This document shows positions 22,802-34,678 of a stretch of DNA of 64,000 nucleotides, piece by piece; position 1 is the first letter of the stretch, and every line of letters starts with the position of its first letter. The notes under the pieces were generated by a model. It worked only from the letters and a program-made list of their open reading frames with translations, had not been told where the DNA came from and ran no database searches. Origin of the DNA: Polytrichum commune (Eukaryota; Streptophyta; Polytrichopsida; Polytrichales; Polytrichaceae); assembly GCA_950295325.1 (NCBI GenBank), contig OX485805.1, positions 20,635,501 through 20,699,500 of the forward strand, given 5' to 3'. Position numbers and translations under genes: made by a program.

Positions 22802-24339
22802 AAACGCACGCAGTAGTAGTACCTCACCATGTCATAAGCACCACAATAATTCACTTCACTCCTCCCTTCATGCAACATCTCCACCCCAACCCCTCTCCTT
22901 GTCTCCCCGCCATCCACATAAAGGCCTTTGGATCTTCATTTGGGCCTCTCGTGCACATGGAGTTTGGGGAGTTCTACAACGTCGATGCAAGTTGTGATGT
23001 GACGTGACGCGACTTCTGTGGTAGATAGGGACAGCGTGTTGTCTTGCAAGGTTATTCTTCTTGACACTCGCACAAAGTAGTTTGAGAAGAGTTTGATGAA
23101 GATTTCGTAATATAAAGTATGAAGAGAGAATATACGATTAGTATGAGCATGCTAACAATGCCTAGGGGTCCTCAATATCTCCACCATGGTCTGGGTTGGC
23201 CCCCACAAACATCTCATCAACACATGCCTTGGATTAAAATGAGAGTTAACACCCAGGAACATTTCTAGCCCCTCCGGAGTAGGTCTTGCGTGGCAGTGGT
23301 CAAGGTTGAAGGGCACCAAATTAGATGCACTTCACATGAACTTTTTGTTGTTCCAAAGTCATCCATAAACAAAAGTAAAAAGTAAAAAGTAAAAAGTAAA
23401 AATTATAATAACTTATCAACGTGCTATCAAAGTTTTGAAAGCATCACTTCACTCAAACTTATGATAATCCTACTTATTGTAGATTGAATCGAATAAAGGG
23501 GGATTGATGACCCTACAACAAGGTTCATGAGACCCCATAACATGTGGTTTTGTATACAACATCTGGTAGTCCAAATATGTTTGGTCACTTAACCATGTAG
23601 TATGCCAAGGCCCTAATCATGCTCCCACTTCCAGTCTAATATTGTTTCGCATTTTCCAAAACCAACTCTCTAACTAAACTTAAAATTGTTTAAAAATAAA
23701 ATTACTACTTGGAGAGATACAATTGGTATGATCAAGTTTTTGGCCATATTCTACAATGTAAGTTACACTATAATATTTAGAACAGAGTGCAGATGATTGT
23801 GCTTTATTATATATATATAGATAGATAGAAAGAAAGAGAGAGAGATCCTAACGAGTCTTGTGTAGTTATTGCAATTGTTCAATGGGCCAAGTCCCACAAA
23901 CAAAGTTGGCTTAACAATTTTATGGCTGGAGACCAATGACAATGTTACAAATGTAGATTAAAATTCATTGCTTCACACCTCTCTTGCAAAAATTGAAGTC
24001 AAAATCACAAATCACGTTTTTTCCAATTTAAAGGAAAATTAGCAGCAGGTTCATTTTTGTGTCACATGTATAATTCCTTTTATCATACTATTTTGTAAAA
24101 CTAGAGCAACGGAATGTATTAAAATAATATCTAAAAATTGCCATAAACTTGTGAATTCATTATTGTGGTCAAACCGAAATATATAACTTGATTACTACAA
24201 AGAAATTTAAAAGTAGGTATAGTAGCAAAGAGACTGATGTACGCTTCCTTTCAATTCTATATGCAAAAGTTATAAAGGCTCAAAGGTTCAATTGTAGAAA
24301 ACCCAAAATTCATTAGGGAAACCTAATGTTTGAGGTGGT
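22300..24339. other. No gene recognised; microsatellites
   Basis: A long (CT)n run at 22747-22799, four AAAAGTA-type units at about 23371-23401, and a (TA)n-(GATA)n-(GA)n compound near 23808-23846. A 94-residue minus-strand ORF across the CT run is an artefact of that repeat. Confidence 0.6.
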
Positions 24340-24735
24340 GAATGTTCACATACTCGATAAGTTATGTGGGTGTTTTTCGGTTGCTTTTATTAATCGGACC
24401 CCTATATTTGATTGGTGTGTGTTTAGGTGAGGATCAAAGAACAAAAGATCACAAATATGCACGTTTAAAAGAGATTGGACTGTATCTTCAAATTCTATTA
24501 ACTATTCCACACTCAACAATGAACACAATTGAGAGAACCTTCATTTTCAGCTAAAGAATCAACAAACATGCACTTTTAAATAATTACAATTGAATCTTCG
24601 GAGGTTTAATTTTTGATCTGATTGTTGCTTAATGCTTCATCCTAGATTTGTTGACGCAACACAAATTTCATTGTCTACATCTAATCGGTAGAAATTGGAG
24701 ATCATGAAAAATGAAATGAACAACACATACAAACC
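24340..24735 (+). repeat. Dispersed repeat family B, copy 1
   Basis: Shares with 40445-40790 the segments ATATTTGATTGGTGTGTG, GTGAGGATCA, TATTAACTA..CCACACTC, GAATCAACAAACATGCACTT, and TAATCGGTAGAAATTGGAGA-type. No coding match is recognised. Confidence 0.6.
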
Positions 24736-24831
24736 TTATGTACTTATCGTTCAAGATTTCAGGGTGTTGCTTTTAGCACCCTCTATGTTATTTGCGTAGT
24801 GAACTTATCACACGGAGCAGAACAAAACTAA

Positions 24832-25333
24832 GGGTCACTTCACACACGAGCCAAGAGCCGTAACCATGAAAGTGTGAGAGCCCAAAAGAAAGTGTCCAGA
24901 GGCCGTCCCAAGACACCTCCAAAATCATGTAGTGTGGTCACGGACCCTAAGCGTAGTGTGAAGTCCTATATGACCGAGCCCTCAACCAAATACTATTTCA
25001 ATGAATTTCTATTCATGCGGGTCCTCAAACATGCTAAAATAGAATAAATCAACAGTTGTAAACGTTCGGAGTGCCATGGTCTCCCGGTTTTGTGTTACGC
25101 CTACCTCAAGAGGTGGTTTTTGAAAATAGTCCAAGCAACCATGAAACAGGATCCATTCGATACCATGTACGAATCCATGTAGACTTTACATCCATCATGC
25201 ATTCACCTACTATGTTGGTCCCTCAAGCGTAGTGTGAAGTGAAGCGAACTTGGACCGGCTCCACCTTGTCCACCAATGAGAGTGCTTGAAGTGTAATGGT
25301 CACGGGCTCTCAGTCTCGTGTGTTAAGTGGCCC
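24832..25333 (+). mobile_element. PIF/Harbinger-like MITE, copy 4 (502 bp, TAA duplicated)
   Basis: GGGTCACTTCACACACGAG to CTCGTGTGTTAAGTGGCCC, with TAA at both flanks (24829-24831, 25334-25336). This copy shows the 3-bp TWA duplication most clearly. Confidence 0.85.
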
Positions 25334-25411
25334 TAATACTTCAAAACCTACAACTAGGAACTTACAAGAAACACTTTCATTGGCCAATGCTTTTGTAGAA
25401 AGACAGTTGGA

Positions 25412-25460
25412 TATATATATATATATATATACACATATATAGTTAGTTAGTTAGTTAGTT
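25412..25460. repeat. Compound microsatellite (AT)n and (TTAG)n
   Basis: An (AT)n run near 25411-25430 is followed by TTAG units near 25441-25459. Confidence 0.8.
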
Positions 25461-26074
25461 CGTTCCGGAGGATTCCGCAATTGTGATCGGTCCTTTTTGG
25501 ATGTGATTCGCATCACTTCATCAATTGTATATAAAGTTCCATTGACTTTAAGTATGGAAGGAGGAAGCGTCGAAAGCCATGTTGATTTTTATATGAGCCG
25601 GATGCGTGCGGCTGCTTGGAATCGAGCAACCAATATATAGCTACACTGAAAATGATATTCAGTGTCATATGGTAGTTTATGTCACTGAGGTGAATTTTTG
25701 GATGACACTTCTTATGAATAAGTGAACAAATATCGTCATAGATGATGGATGAGATCATCCATTGGCCAAAACCCTATTGTCTCCTGTCAGCAACTTGTGA
25801 TGAAAATATTGGCATCGATGCTTGAAATTTAGATGAAAAAACACTTGGAACATGACAGTAATTGCAACACTAGAAATCTATAATCCTCCCCCCCCCCCTC
25901 CCCCCAAAAAATAAAAATAAAAATAATAATCACAAGGAATGACAAATAATGTTGGGTTAGCATTTAGTGTTGGTGACACTATGCCACGGTTTACAGTTAG
26001 TATTGAGCAAGACGATTAGAATTGGTGACACTAAATGATCATAGTTATTGGTAGTGACAAATGAAGTGGTTGAG

Positions 26075-26275
26075 TTTGAGAAATAAGTGGTTGGAGTTCC
26101 AGGCTAGGAGTTCAGGAAACTTAATTACATACCAATTGGTTTAGAGGAATCTATGTAACTCAAAGTAATTAATGAAGGGAAAACTGAAAGACCACAACAT
26201 GGAATACGGGTGGGTCCTAGAAACACGAGGATCTTGACCGATTATGCCCAATATTCTCCCCGGACACTTTAATTG
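26075..26275 (-). repeat. Dispersed repeat family A, copy 3
   Basis: In reverse complement it shows TCTCCCCGGACA inverted, GGGCATAATCGGTCAAGATC, CTCGTGTTTCTAGGACC, and CCATGTTGTGGTCTTTC; the GAGAAATAAGTGGTTGGAGT segment near 26080 matches 49390. Confidence 0.6.
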
Positions 26276-27294
26276 AATCACATTGAATGCTTTTACTACT
26301 AGATATCCAATCATACCTTTAGGCATTATTTATGTATTATTTCCCCTTGGATGTGGGAGTTTGCCAATCATCATTCATGGTGCCTTTGCCATAGGCCTTT
26401 ATGCATATCACTTTAGCTCCTTATTTGTCATTGGCTCACCCTGCGTTGGGCTTTGTGTCCACTCTTCGTAAGTTACCATGATTAATTAACTCACTCCTAA
26501 AGGCCGAGGTGGATGTTTTTGTCTAGGAAGTGCACGACAATGTCAACATGCATGTTTATGTTATAATCTTTTGATCTGTGAATACGTGGATAGTTGGAAC
26601 TTAGTGTGAACAATCTTAGTTTTGTAAAGCTCCCATTGATGTGGTCAAATTTACTTTACGAGGGGTCAAGTTTCTTTAACGAGTCCATGAATTGGATTTC
26701 ATTGTTTTACACGATTTTGGGATGATTTTGCTTCAAACGTCAACATAGTTAGGATCGAATATGTGAATAACGTCACATTTGATGCCTTGGGAGTACATTT
26801 AAGAGTCCTAATATTGCGAGCCACAGTAAATTACGAGAGCCCAAACTAATTCTCACAAAGAGAATTGATGTGGGCCCCATTAGTTTTCAACCCACGCTAA
26901 TTTTGAGTAGAATTTAGAGGAAGGCATGGGGTCTTTGGACCCACATTAAATCCACCTTAACTAGAAAATCAATGTGACCCACGCAATTATTTTCAAGTTA
27001 ATTTTCCACCTACACTAATATGACTATTTAGGGTAGTTGGGAGGTGCCAGAAGAAAAAGAAAAAGAAAAAGCCTGATATATATATATACACATATATATA
27101 ATAGTTACATGAGTGTGAGTTGTCTTGAGTTATTTGCATGGCATTGAAGGATGTAGCCCAAACCCAGTTTTGAGGCAAATGCTAATTTTTCACCAACCCA
27201 CATCTTTTATTAAAATAGTGTAGACAAATAAATATATTGATCTTAATTCTTAAATGCACTCAAATTACAATGGATGGTGCCCCTACCATTATTA

Positions 27295-27400
27295 CGAGGT
27301 AAAGGGGTTCTAACAAAAACATGGTCCTCATAGGTTTGTGGTCGATTCATCTCAAGTGTGTTCCTTATGGAAATTTGGGGCCTCTGATTAAGAAACCAAC
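27295..27400 (-). repeat. Dispersed repeat family D, copy 2
   Basis: GGTCCTCATAGGTTTGTGGTC, GATTCATCTCAAGTG and TTTGGGGCCTCTGATTAA match the order of 15555-15690. Confidence 0.5.
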
Positions 27401-27439
27401 AAACGTGTATGTCCGATAACCGTAAGTACGGTAGGGTAG

Positions 27440-27585
27440 GTCTGATTTTTATATATGTTTCGTCGTAAGTTTGTTAATACAACATGAGCTTCGTTATGGA
27501 AATCGAACCGGGAGAAGTTGGAGAACATAAACAATGAACCAAATTACACCCGCATACCTTACTATAATGGGAACCTCCAAGTCTA
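27440..27585 (+). repeat. Dispersed repeat family B, copy 3 (partial)
   Basis: TTAATACAACATGAGCTTCG, GAAGTTGGAGAACAT and AATGAACCAAATTACACCCG match the last part of 40445-40790. The minus-strand 124-residue ORF at 27474-27848 starts in the sequence beyond and ends inside it, and has no recognisable motif. Confidence 0.55.
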
Positions 27586-27849
27586 CATAATGGAGGAGAG
27601 GGTGGACTACAAGGCAAAGGAATTAACATATGGAAACTATGTTGACTCGGCATGGAAACCCTAAACACGTTTGTTGGAATTATGGGTGGTGCACGTAGCA
27701 TCCTCAAAGAGAGCAAGGAGCCCACCCTTGGGGAAGAATACAAGGGAATGTTATGCACTCTAATGTTCCAATCCATGCTTTTCGTATTCGTCCTAGATGA
27801 GTAGATGAGTTTGTTACCTGCCCACATCTTATCGAAATGAATAAGCATG

Positions 27850-29150
27850 TGATCATAGATGACCGTGCATTTATTAGCAATTTAGGCACTTGTTCCCAAA
27901 CAATTCTAGCATAATCAAGAAGGCCTTGTCAAATTGTCGGGTGTAATTCAACGTCAACCTAGCCAATTGGAGAAGTTAAGTGTGATTATGACCGTTTGCC
28001 ACTCTTTCTACTTATATCTACCCTCCAATTGTTGAAGTGATAACCACCATTTATGATTGCAATTCTAACTATATAAATGTAGTCTACCTATATATCACCC
28101 TTAATCATCTCCTTTTCCGAGTCAAGTCCATATGAGATGTTTGTAGGTCCAAGATGACCCTAAATTATCGGGTGATAGTGAAGAGGTCCCCATTTCCAAA
28201 TGTAGTTGGCAATTCACTTGATCGGGGGGGGGGGGGGGGAAGGTAGGGAGCCAAGAGCCCATCCACTACGAGGTAGGAAGTAAACCCCACCCTGCACCAA
28301 GAGGATTCTTGAGTAGAGTAGGGCCAACGGGCTATAATTCATGTCGGATTGCCTGACGTTGGTTATTTATTCATTTATTTAGATGTTTGTATCATATTTA
28401 TCAATATATCTTTGGTCTACCCCATGGCATTTATTTACTTATTTATTTATTACAATTATGGGTTGCAACTGAGGACCAAGTGAGGATGGGTTCAAGCTAG
28501 GGTACAAGACCAAATAAACTCCACAATTGAGTGATTCTATTGGTCAAAATCAAAAAGTTGGACCCATAGAGTTTGCACTATGTATGTATGTGTATGTATA
28601 TGTATTTTTTATTTTTTGAAGTCATACTAATGTTGCACATCATTGTTTTGTTGAATATCAACAAACCCCACTCAAAAAAAAACTTTGCGTGCTATAAGCA
28701 CATAAATCCTTGGATATAGACCCAAGTAACTAAAATGTTGTCCTATGTCATTGAACTCTTTGCGAATCTATCATAATAGTAGATTTGCACATTTCTTTCA
28801 ATGATGCATGACAATTGCCAATAACTCATATGATGCCAATGTCCCTAGTTTGAGAACCAATCTTTAAGCTTGGGTCTAAATGTGAGTTTGAAAGCGAGGT
28901 CCATCTAAGGGGTGTTTTTGACCCTATGTTTGTTGGACTCAACTAACCCTAATGTAAACCCAACCTAATAACTACGATGATACGTGTACAATTCGATTTC
29001 CCCGTGCTAATTTAGCAATGTTCCTCACTATTTTGAATATTTAATACCACGATGTAAATCCTTTTTTTTCACCATGGTTGTGATACAAATAAAATAACAA
29101 AGTCATAATGTTTTGTAATTTTCATGGGTGATTTGTACTTTGTAAGATTT
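27850..29150. other. No gene recognised
   Basis: G-run near 28225-28239 and TATG repeats near 28575-28605; otherwise AT-rich with no long ORF. Confidence 0.5.
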
Positions 29151-29154
29151 TGTC

Positions 29155-29995
29155 TCAAGGTGACTTGCATGGGGTAAAAGAGGTAACTTATTCGCGAAGG
29201 CAACCTAAATGCACATGTCAATGTAGGTAAACACTAGGATAATCTATGTACATTGTTATGTGCAATTAGGTTGCCTTTGCAAAAAGGTAGCCTCGTAACC
29301 CATGAAAATTACCTTGGATCAAAATCATATTACATAAATGTATAACTTTGTTTATTCATCCCTATAGCACATACAAAGAGAATAAATTCATGTAATTTTC
29401 TTATTGTCGTAATGAGTAATCAAAGTAGTGTGGAATGTCGATAAATCAGCATGAAACAACCTAGTTGCAAATATCGATGTAGGTAAACACCAGGACAAGC
29501 TATGTACATTGTCATGTGCAGCCAGGTTGCCTTATTGAATGTGTTGCCTCTTTACCCATGCAAATTACCTTGGGACCAAAATCATACCACAACACTTATA
29601 ACTTTGTTCATTCATTCTATGACCACATACAATAAAACAAAATTCATGTAATTTGTCACTATGATAATGAAAATTCATAATAGTGTGGAATGTCAGTAAA
29701 TTAGCATGGGGTTCAAACCTACTTGCACATATCAATGTAGGTAAACACCACGACAAGCTATGTACATTAGCATGTGCAGTTTGGTTGCCTTCTTGAATGT
29801 GTTGCCTCTTTCCCCATGCAAATCATCTTGGGATCAAAATCATGCTACAAAGACTTACAACTTCGTTCATTCTAATACCACATACAATATTCCAAAAAAA
29901 TCAATGTATTTCACTACCGTGGTAAGAAATATTAAAAATAGGATGGAATGTCGATAAATGAGCACGGGGGTCAACCTATTTGCACATCATATATA
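29155..29995 (+). repeat. Satellite-like tandem array, ~257-bp units with hairpins
   Basis: ATGTAGGTAAACAC starts at 29221, 29477 and 29735, so spacings are 256 and 258 bp. Each unit has AACCTA.TTGCA-type sequence before and TATGTACATT...GGTTGCC after, which face each other as inverted repeats, then a CCCATG.AAATTACCTTGG segment and a GGAATGTCGATAAAT segment. In the first unit the palindrome extends to arms of about 65 nt (29158-29222 against 29252-29320). A fourth unit is cut off near 29995. Confidence 0.8.
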
Positions 29996-30318
29996 GCAGT
30001 GTAAGTTGGTGATGAGGTTGCAATTGGTTGGGTTTTGGTGCCTTTGCAAGTCACCCAAGTGGCCAAGGTGGCAAACACCATGTGATACATGAGATGTGGT
30101 GGCACTCCACAATTTGTGTCCTTGGTTACGGGCCACATGGGAGTCACGTGCAAGGACACGGCATCGGTATTCGTGAAGACCAAGACAACACCTCATGTTG
30201 CATGAAGGTGCAAACTCCGATACAACATTGATGTGGGGCCAATCATGGGCATGCAATAGTATCTCCACGGCATGGAACTCATGACGATATTTCCTCGATG
30301 TAAGTTAACGTATACGAG

Positions 30319-30319
<1 letters not shown>

Positions 30320-30350
<31 letters not shown>

Positions 30351-30352
30351 CA
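30320..30352. repeat. (TA)n microsatellite
   Basis: Alternating TA run after CACATATA. Nothing else of note. Confidence 0.8.
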
Positions 30353-30525
30353 CCATATAAATGAACACACAAGTTGGCAACGTTCATTAATTGCTTGACT
30401 TATTGTCACGGTTTGGAAATTCGTAGCAAAAAATGGTGCAAGTTGCCACATTTTAAGTGCATGTGCATGGGTTTATATTCCAAAGTTTGTGCTTGAGAGT
30501 CACGAGGTCTTGGTACCTTCACTTT

Positions 30526-30682
30526 CCACAACATTATTCAACGTTGAGCTTTCATTATGTGGGCCCTCATAATATAACAGTTGGATGCTTGAAAAGTTGT
30601 GCATGGAGACTCAAATTCAAATTAAACTCCCAACATCCCAGTGCAATATTATGAGGGCGCACGACGTTGAATAATGTTATGT
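30526..30682. repeat. Inverted repeat (fold-back, possible MITE)
   Basis: AACATTATTCAACGTTG and GGGCCCTCATAATATAACA in the left arm are matched in reverse complement by TGCAATATTATGAGGGC and ACGTTGAATAATGTTATG in the right arm. Arms are about 45 nt. No target duplication is identified. Confidence 0.6.
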
Positions 30683-30879
30683 TGCCTTTACGGGAGGCCT
30701 TAGAACATCTTGTAGCCAACACTAAGGTAGACGAGGCTAATTCAGTTAGCCTCCTTAATCGAATGCCTATTTTTGGTTCTTAATCGGCACTATAGTCGCT
30801 TGTGAGCCAAATTATGGGCCCACATGTGTTTTTAAGCCTTGAAGTCCGTTAAACTTAAGCTTTGATTTTTCATTGATTA

Positions 30880-31990
30880 TTTTATAATATAAAAAGAGTG
30901 GAAGTCGAGTTGGATTGCAATTTTAAAACTTTAGGCTTAGACATGAGTGCTTTATGATTAGAAGGGAGGAAGTAATTAGTTGGGTGTTGGTTAAGGTAGG
31001 AGTAGAATTTAAGTCTAAATGTTAGGAAGTTGGGTTTTATGCCGGCCTTGTTGGGATTGGCGGTTGTTCGTATTAGGGGCGGTACCGCACCCCTAGAATT
31101 TTCCGGGGACTGGGAACAGAGAGTTTGCCGTTGGGTGGTTGCGGTCTCTCTCTGGTTGCGGCTGCAGAGACGGGTATGGGTCAAGCAGCGGAGGCAATGT
31201 GCTGGTTGCTGTTGCTGCGGAGAATGGGAGGCTGGTAAGATGATTCAGGCCAAAGGAGGGCGCTAATGGCTTGGGATAATCTTGAATCAAGTGCCGTCCG
31301 AAGAGGCCAGAACAACGCAATGAACCAAGACCCAGAACCATAACAGAGGCAACGGCTATCAAGATGTTGGCCGACATTGCTTCGGAGGTTTCTGCATTCG
31401 TGTGGGAAAGTTGGTGTCAGTTGGGTGAAATTGGTAGCAAGGGAAGGCGAGTAAGGGGTGACCATCTGGGGGGACTCTGTCGCAGTTGGATTTGGTATGC
31501 GGATCAAAGATTGGGCATTTGCGGCAGGAACTTGGGAGGCAACTGTGGGTCAAATGATTTACCCATAATTTCGAGCTAGGAAGGAAGATTGGGCAGAGGC
31601 ATGCGGCTGGTCAAAATTTACACATGCTGGTCCTAAGTGAACAATTGCGGCAACAACCACAAATTGATGCGCACAATCTAGGAGGTTGGCAGTGGCCATT
31701 CCAGGCATTAGCGGTGTGTTAGGCTGGGAATGTAGGCAGGAGAGATCAATCGACGACTCACTCAGTGGCCATCAATTCAATGTTGGGGATTGGCAGGGTA
31801 ACCAACACCGAGGGTGCTGCAGGATTGGAGGTGTTGGGGCTCGAAGCCTACCACCAGCTGCTGGGATAACTGCCTCGTGGGCAGAAGGGTTGGGGCTCAA
31901 GGCCCAGGGCAATTGTTAGGGCCGAGAGCCAGGAGTTTGATGTTGCAGTGCCGTGGGATTAAACAGGGGGATTAGGCCGGGTGGATTAGA
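30880..31990. other. GC-richer island with overlapping ORFs, not recognised
   Basis: Between about 31030 and 31960 the sequence is richer in GGAGG, TTGGG and GCGG than its surroundings. It holds overlapping ORFs of 64-108 residues on both strands (31030-31266 plus, 31181-31507 minus, 31364-31579 plus, 31686-31919 plus). None shows a recognisable domain. It may be a decayed gag or 5' leader of an LTR element, but that is only a guess. Confidence 0.35.
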
Positions 31991-33893
31991 CATTAGGATT
32001 AGGATTAGGCATGCCATTAGGGATGCCAATTAGGTGGAACCTTCTTCATAAAGAATGGTGAGCTTATGTGTGGTTTGGTTTTTAACCTTACCCATGTGTT
32101 TTGAATACATGAGGTGGGCATAATAAAAGGGAAGGCATTCAAGTTCGTGCGACCAATTGGGATGATGTTGAACTGAGGATCTCATACTTGGACTTCCACG
32201 CACTCAAGGGTGTGAGTGATTCTAGTTGACATTGCTCTAATTCGGCAGATGATTAATACATGGTGATTTAGCCGCCACCTTGATAATATTTGGGTTAGTC
32301 ACCTTTGCAATAATCAAAATATACCCATCATCCTCCATAACTACGAGTGTTGTCCACTGAACTGACATACTTGATTTTGTGGGCGAGGTGGGCAAATTAG
32401 GAGGCCTCATGTGGTTATGAGGTGCCAACTAACTTGTATTGTAGGTATTCTATAATGAAGAGCCAATTTGGCAACATTTTATGCTGCCCACAACTACTTT
32501 AGAGACATGACGCCACCAATATGAGCATTAAACTTGGTTTTCATTGGCAAATGACCCATTAGAATATCCTAATGATGTTGTCCACTTACACAACATTGAA
32601 CAATAACACGAACTCAATGATGTTAGGATGGGTCATTTGGACAATTTTCATTGGAAACAAATCATGTTCAAGTAGAAAATCCGTAAGAAATTTTGTAAAT
32701 TCTACCTAGTTTGGTATCTCCTCCGCGGCATCACACTTTGGACCATCTGAGTTTAGAGGAATAATAAGGTGTTTAACAACACCCAATGGCATAAAACCGA
32801 ATTCAAACATCTCATTTTGGACGAACTCATCATGTATGCCAAATTGGCATGGGCCAGGTCATGAAACTTATTAAGATTAGCATGTTCTTGGCAGTAGTCC
32901 TCCGGCAAGGTTTCGACAAAACTTGGGGTGCAGGAGGTGTGCTTTGTAGACATGACAACCGTAAGATCAATTGGATCCGGAAATGCTTAGCAACTAGTAT
33001 GGGTTAGCTTGTCGTGATTTGGGGGTAGTCCTCGGTGATAGTTTCGTGGGATGTCCATGGTGGGATTCTTTGTTCATGCTATTTTTTACGTGGCGGTGTG
33101 ACGTGATTGAGGGGCCCCACCTTCCCTCGAAGAGGGTACGTTTATTAGGTTCTTAAGTTACTTTGGTGTTGGCTCTTTGGCCTTTCGTCTCATTAATTTT
33201 TTATATTCAAAAAACTTTGAGGGAATGTTAGGATCTAATATAGGGTATGCACATGGGACTTGTTGTCCCAAATCCCGGATTGACCTTTGCAACTTTGCAA
33301 GGCTAGGTTGGCCTACCCATCTTAGTAGAAAAAGCTAGAAAACCGGATTTAAATAGCCCAACACCACTCTTTGTGTATGATAATTTAAGCATTAAAAAAA
33401 CTTGAATGACTTTGTGTTAAATCTCATAAACTCAATGATTAAGACTAACCCATGATTTTTTTTAATTTAAAAAATTAGACAAAAGGCCAACAAAGCCAAT
33501 GCCAAATTCATTGGACTAACCCATGGTTCGATCTCCTTTACTTCACAGATAACTCTTATGTTTGACGAATAATTTCTTTGTGTTGCTTTTAGGAAACCAT
33601 TCTTCCTATTTGTATTTATTGTATGCCCATTTGCAAAGAGCATGTAGCACCATAGTTGGTTCGTGCACCTTGAAACAAATATTTATTTATTTTTTGAAAA
33701 ATAAGGTTCGTCAACTCAAATATATAATTTATGAAATTTCATGAGTCCTATGATTTAAAGCTATTTAATTCATTTTTCTGATAAGGTCCAACAATATTGG
33801 AAGTAGGTTGTTGTTTTTTTTTCATTCATTCATGGCGGCTTCTTGGCCTTAAACCTAAGTATCCACCTTAACCTTACTTAGTGTGGTTCTTGT
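31991..33893. other. No gene recognised
   Basis: A stretch near 33030-33215 (GTGTTGGCTCTTTGGCCTTT then an A-rich tract) has the feel of a LINE 3' end, but I could not support it with protein sequence. Confidence 0.4.
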
Positions 33894-34157
33894 TTGTCTT
33901 TGCACAGTGTATGTGTCAGGTTTTTTGTATGTATTTGCACTTTGACATGTGTGAGAAGAGTGTTAGAAATGGCACCAAAACAACAACATGTTGATTTTGC
34001 TTTTATCCCTATTAGCAAGGAGGAGAGGGAGATGGATATAGAAAGAGAGTTTGTCACTTTGAGTGAGCAGGGCGCTGAGCCATTAACGCGTGAGGATGCA
34101 ACCTCTTATAGCACGTTGACGTGGTTGGAGCGTAGAAGAGTCCAAAATTTCCACTAA
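33894..34157 (+). other. Small open frame, unrecognised (87 residues)
   Basis: From Met26 the product is hydrophilic and rich in Glu (KEEREMDIEREFVTL), unlike the leucine- and cysteine-rich first 25 residues. The TTTGCACAG ahead of GTGTATG near 33900 could be a splice acceptor, which would make the Met26 part an exon. No family is recognised. Confidence 0.2.
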
Positions 34158-34500
34158 TTAGTTGTTTTTTTTTGTAATATAAATTTTCACTTATTCGTTT
34201 GATTGCGTTCATAATTTCTGATTTTTTTCGGTTTTTTATTTGAAAATTATTTTTGCACCAACCAGCTATGGTGCTACGGTATTTGTTTCCAAATTGGACC
34301 ACATAATAATAATAACACTAAAGCATCCTTCCACTTCCCACTATCGGATTGTAGCTGGAAGAACCTTAGCATATATAGCCTTGTGTATTATTGGAGCATT
34401 AGCATGTGAAGTTCCTTGGCCCACATAGCAGGTGCGGCTTGCTTGCGAATGTTCTCAACTTACACAATTAGGTACCCCATGCCACCAACTATGGTATTTA

Positions 34501-34678
34501 GGGCCGGTTTAGACAACGGTGAAGAAGTCAATGGTTGATCGAAAATTTCAGCCTAAGGCAAGGTTATTTGAGTCCATGGCTGATGTGAAATAAAATGAAA
34601 TAATTTTTTTATTTTAGAGTATGGGAAGTCAAAAAGCTAACGGGATTGAAAGTACATATGGATGGTTTCAAACCGGCC
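34501..34678. mobile_element. Short fold-back with GGGCCGGTTT ends
   Basis: GGGCCGGTTT at 34501 after TTA is mirrored by AAACCGGCC at 34670-34678. It abuts the 3' end of the LINE relic. A target duplication is not exact. Confidence 0.4.

Noticed and set aside
22633-22917. 94-residue protein with an Arg-Glu repeat
   Set aside because: The Arg-Glu run is simply the translation of the (CT)n microsatellite at 22747-22799.
31030-31579. Gag-like protein in the GC-richer island
   Set aside because: No zinc-knuckle (CX2CX4HX4C) or other gag motif is visible. I left it as unrecognised.
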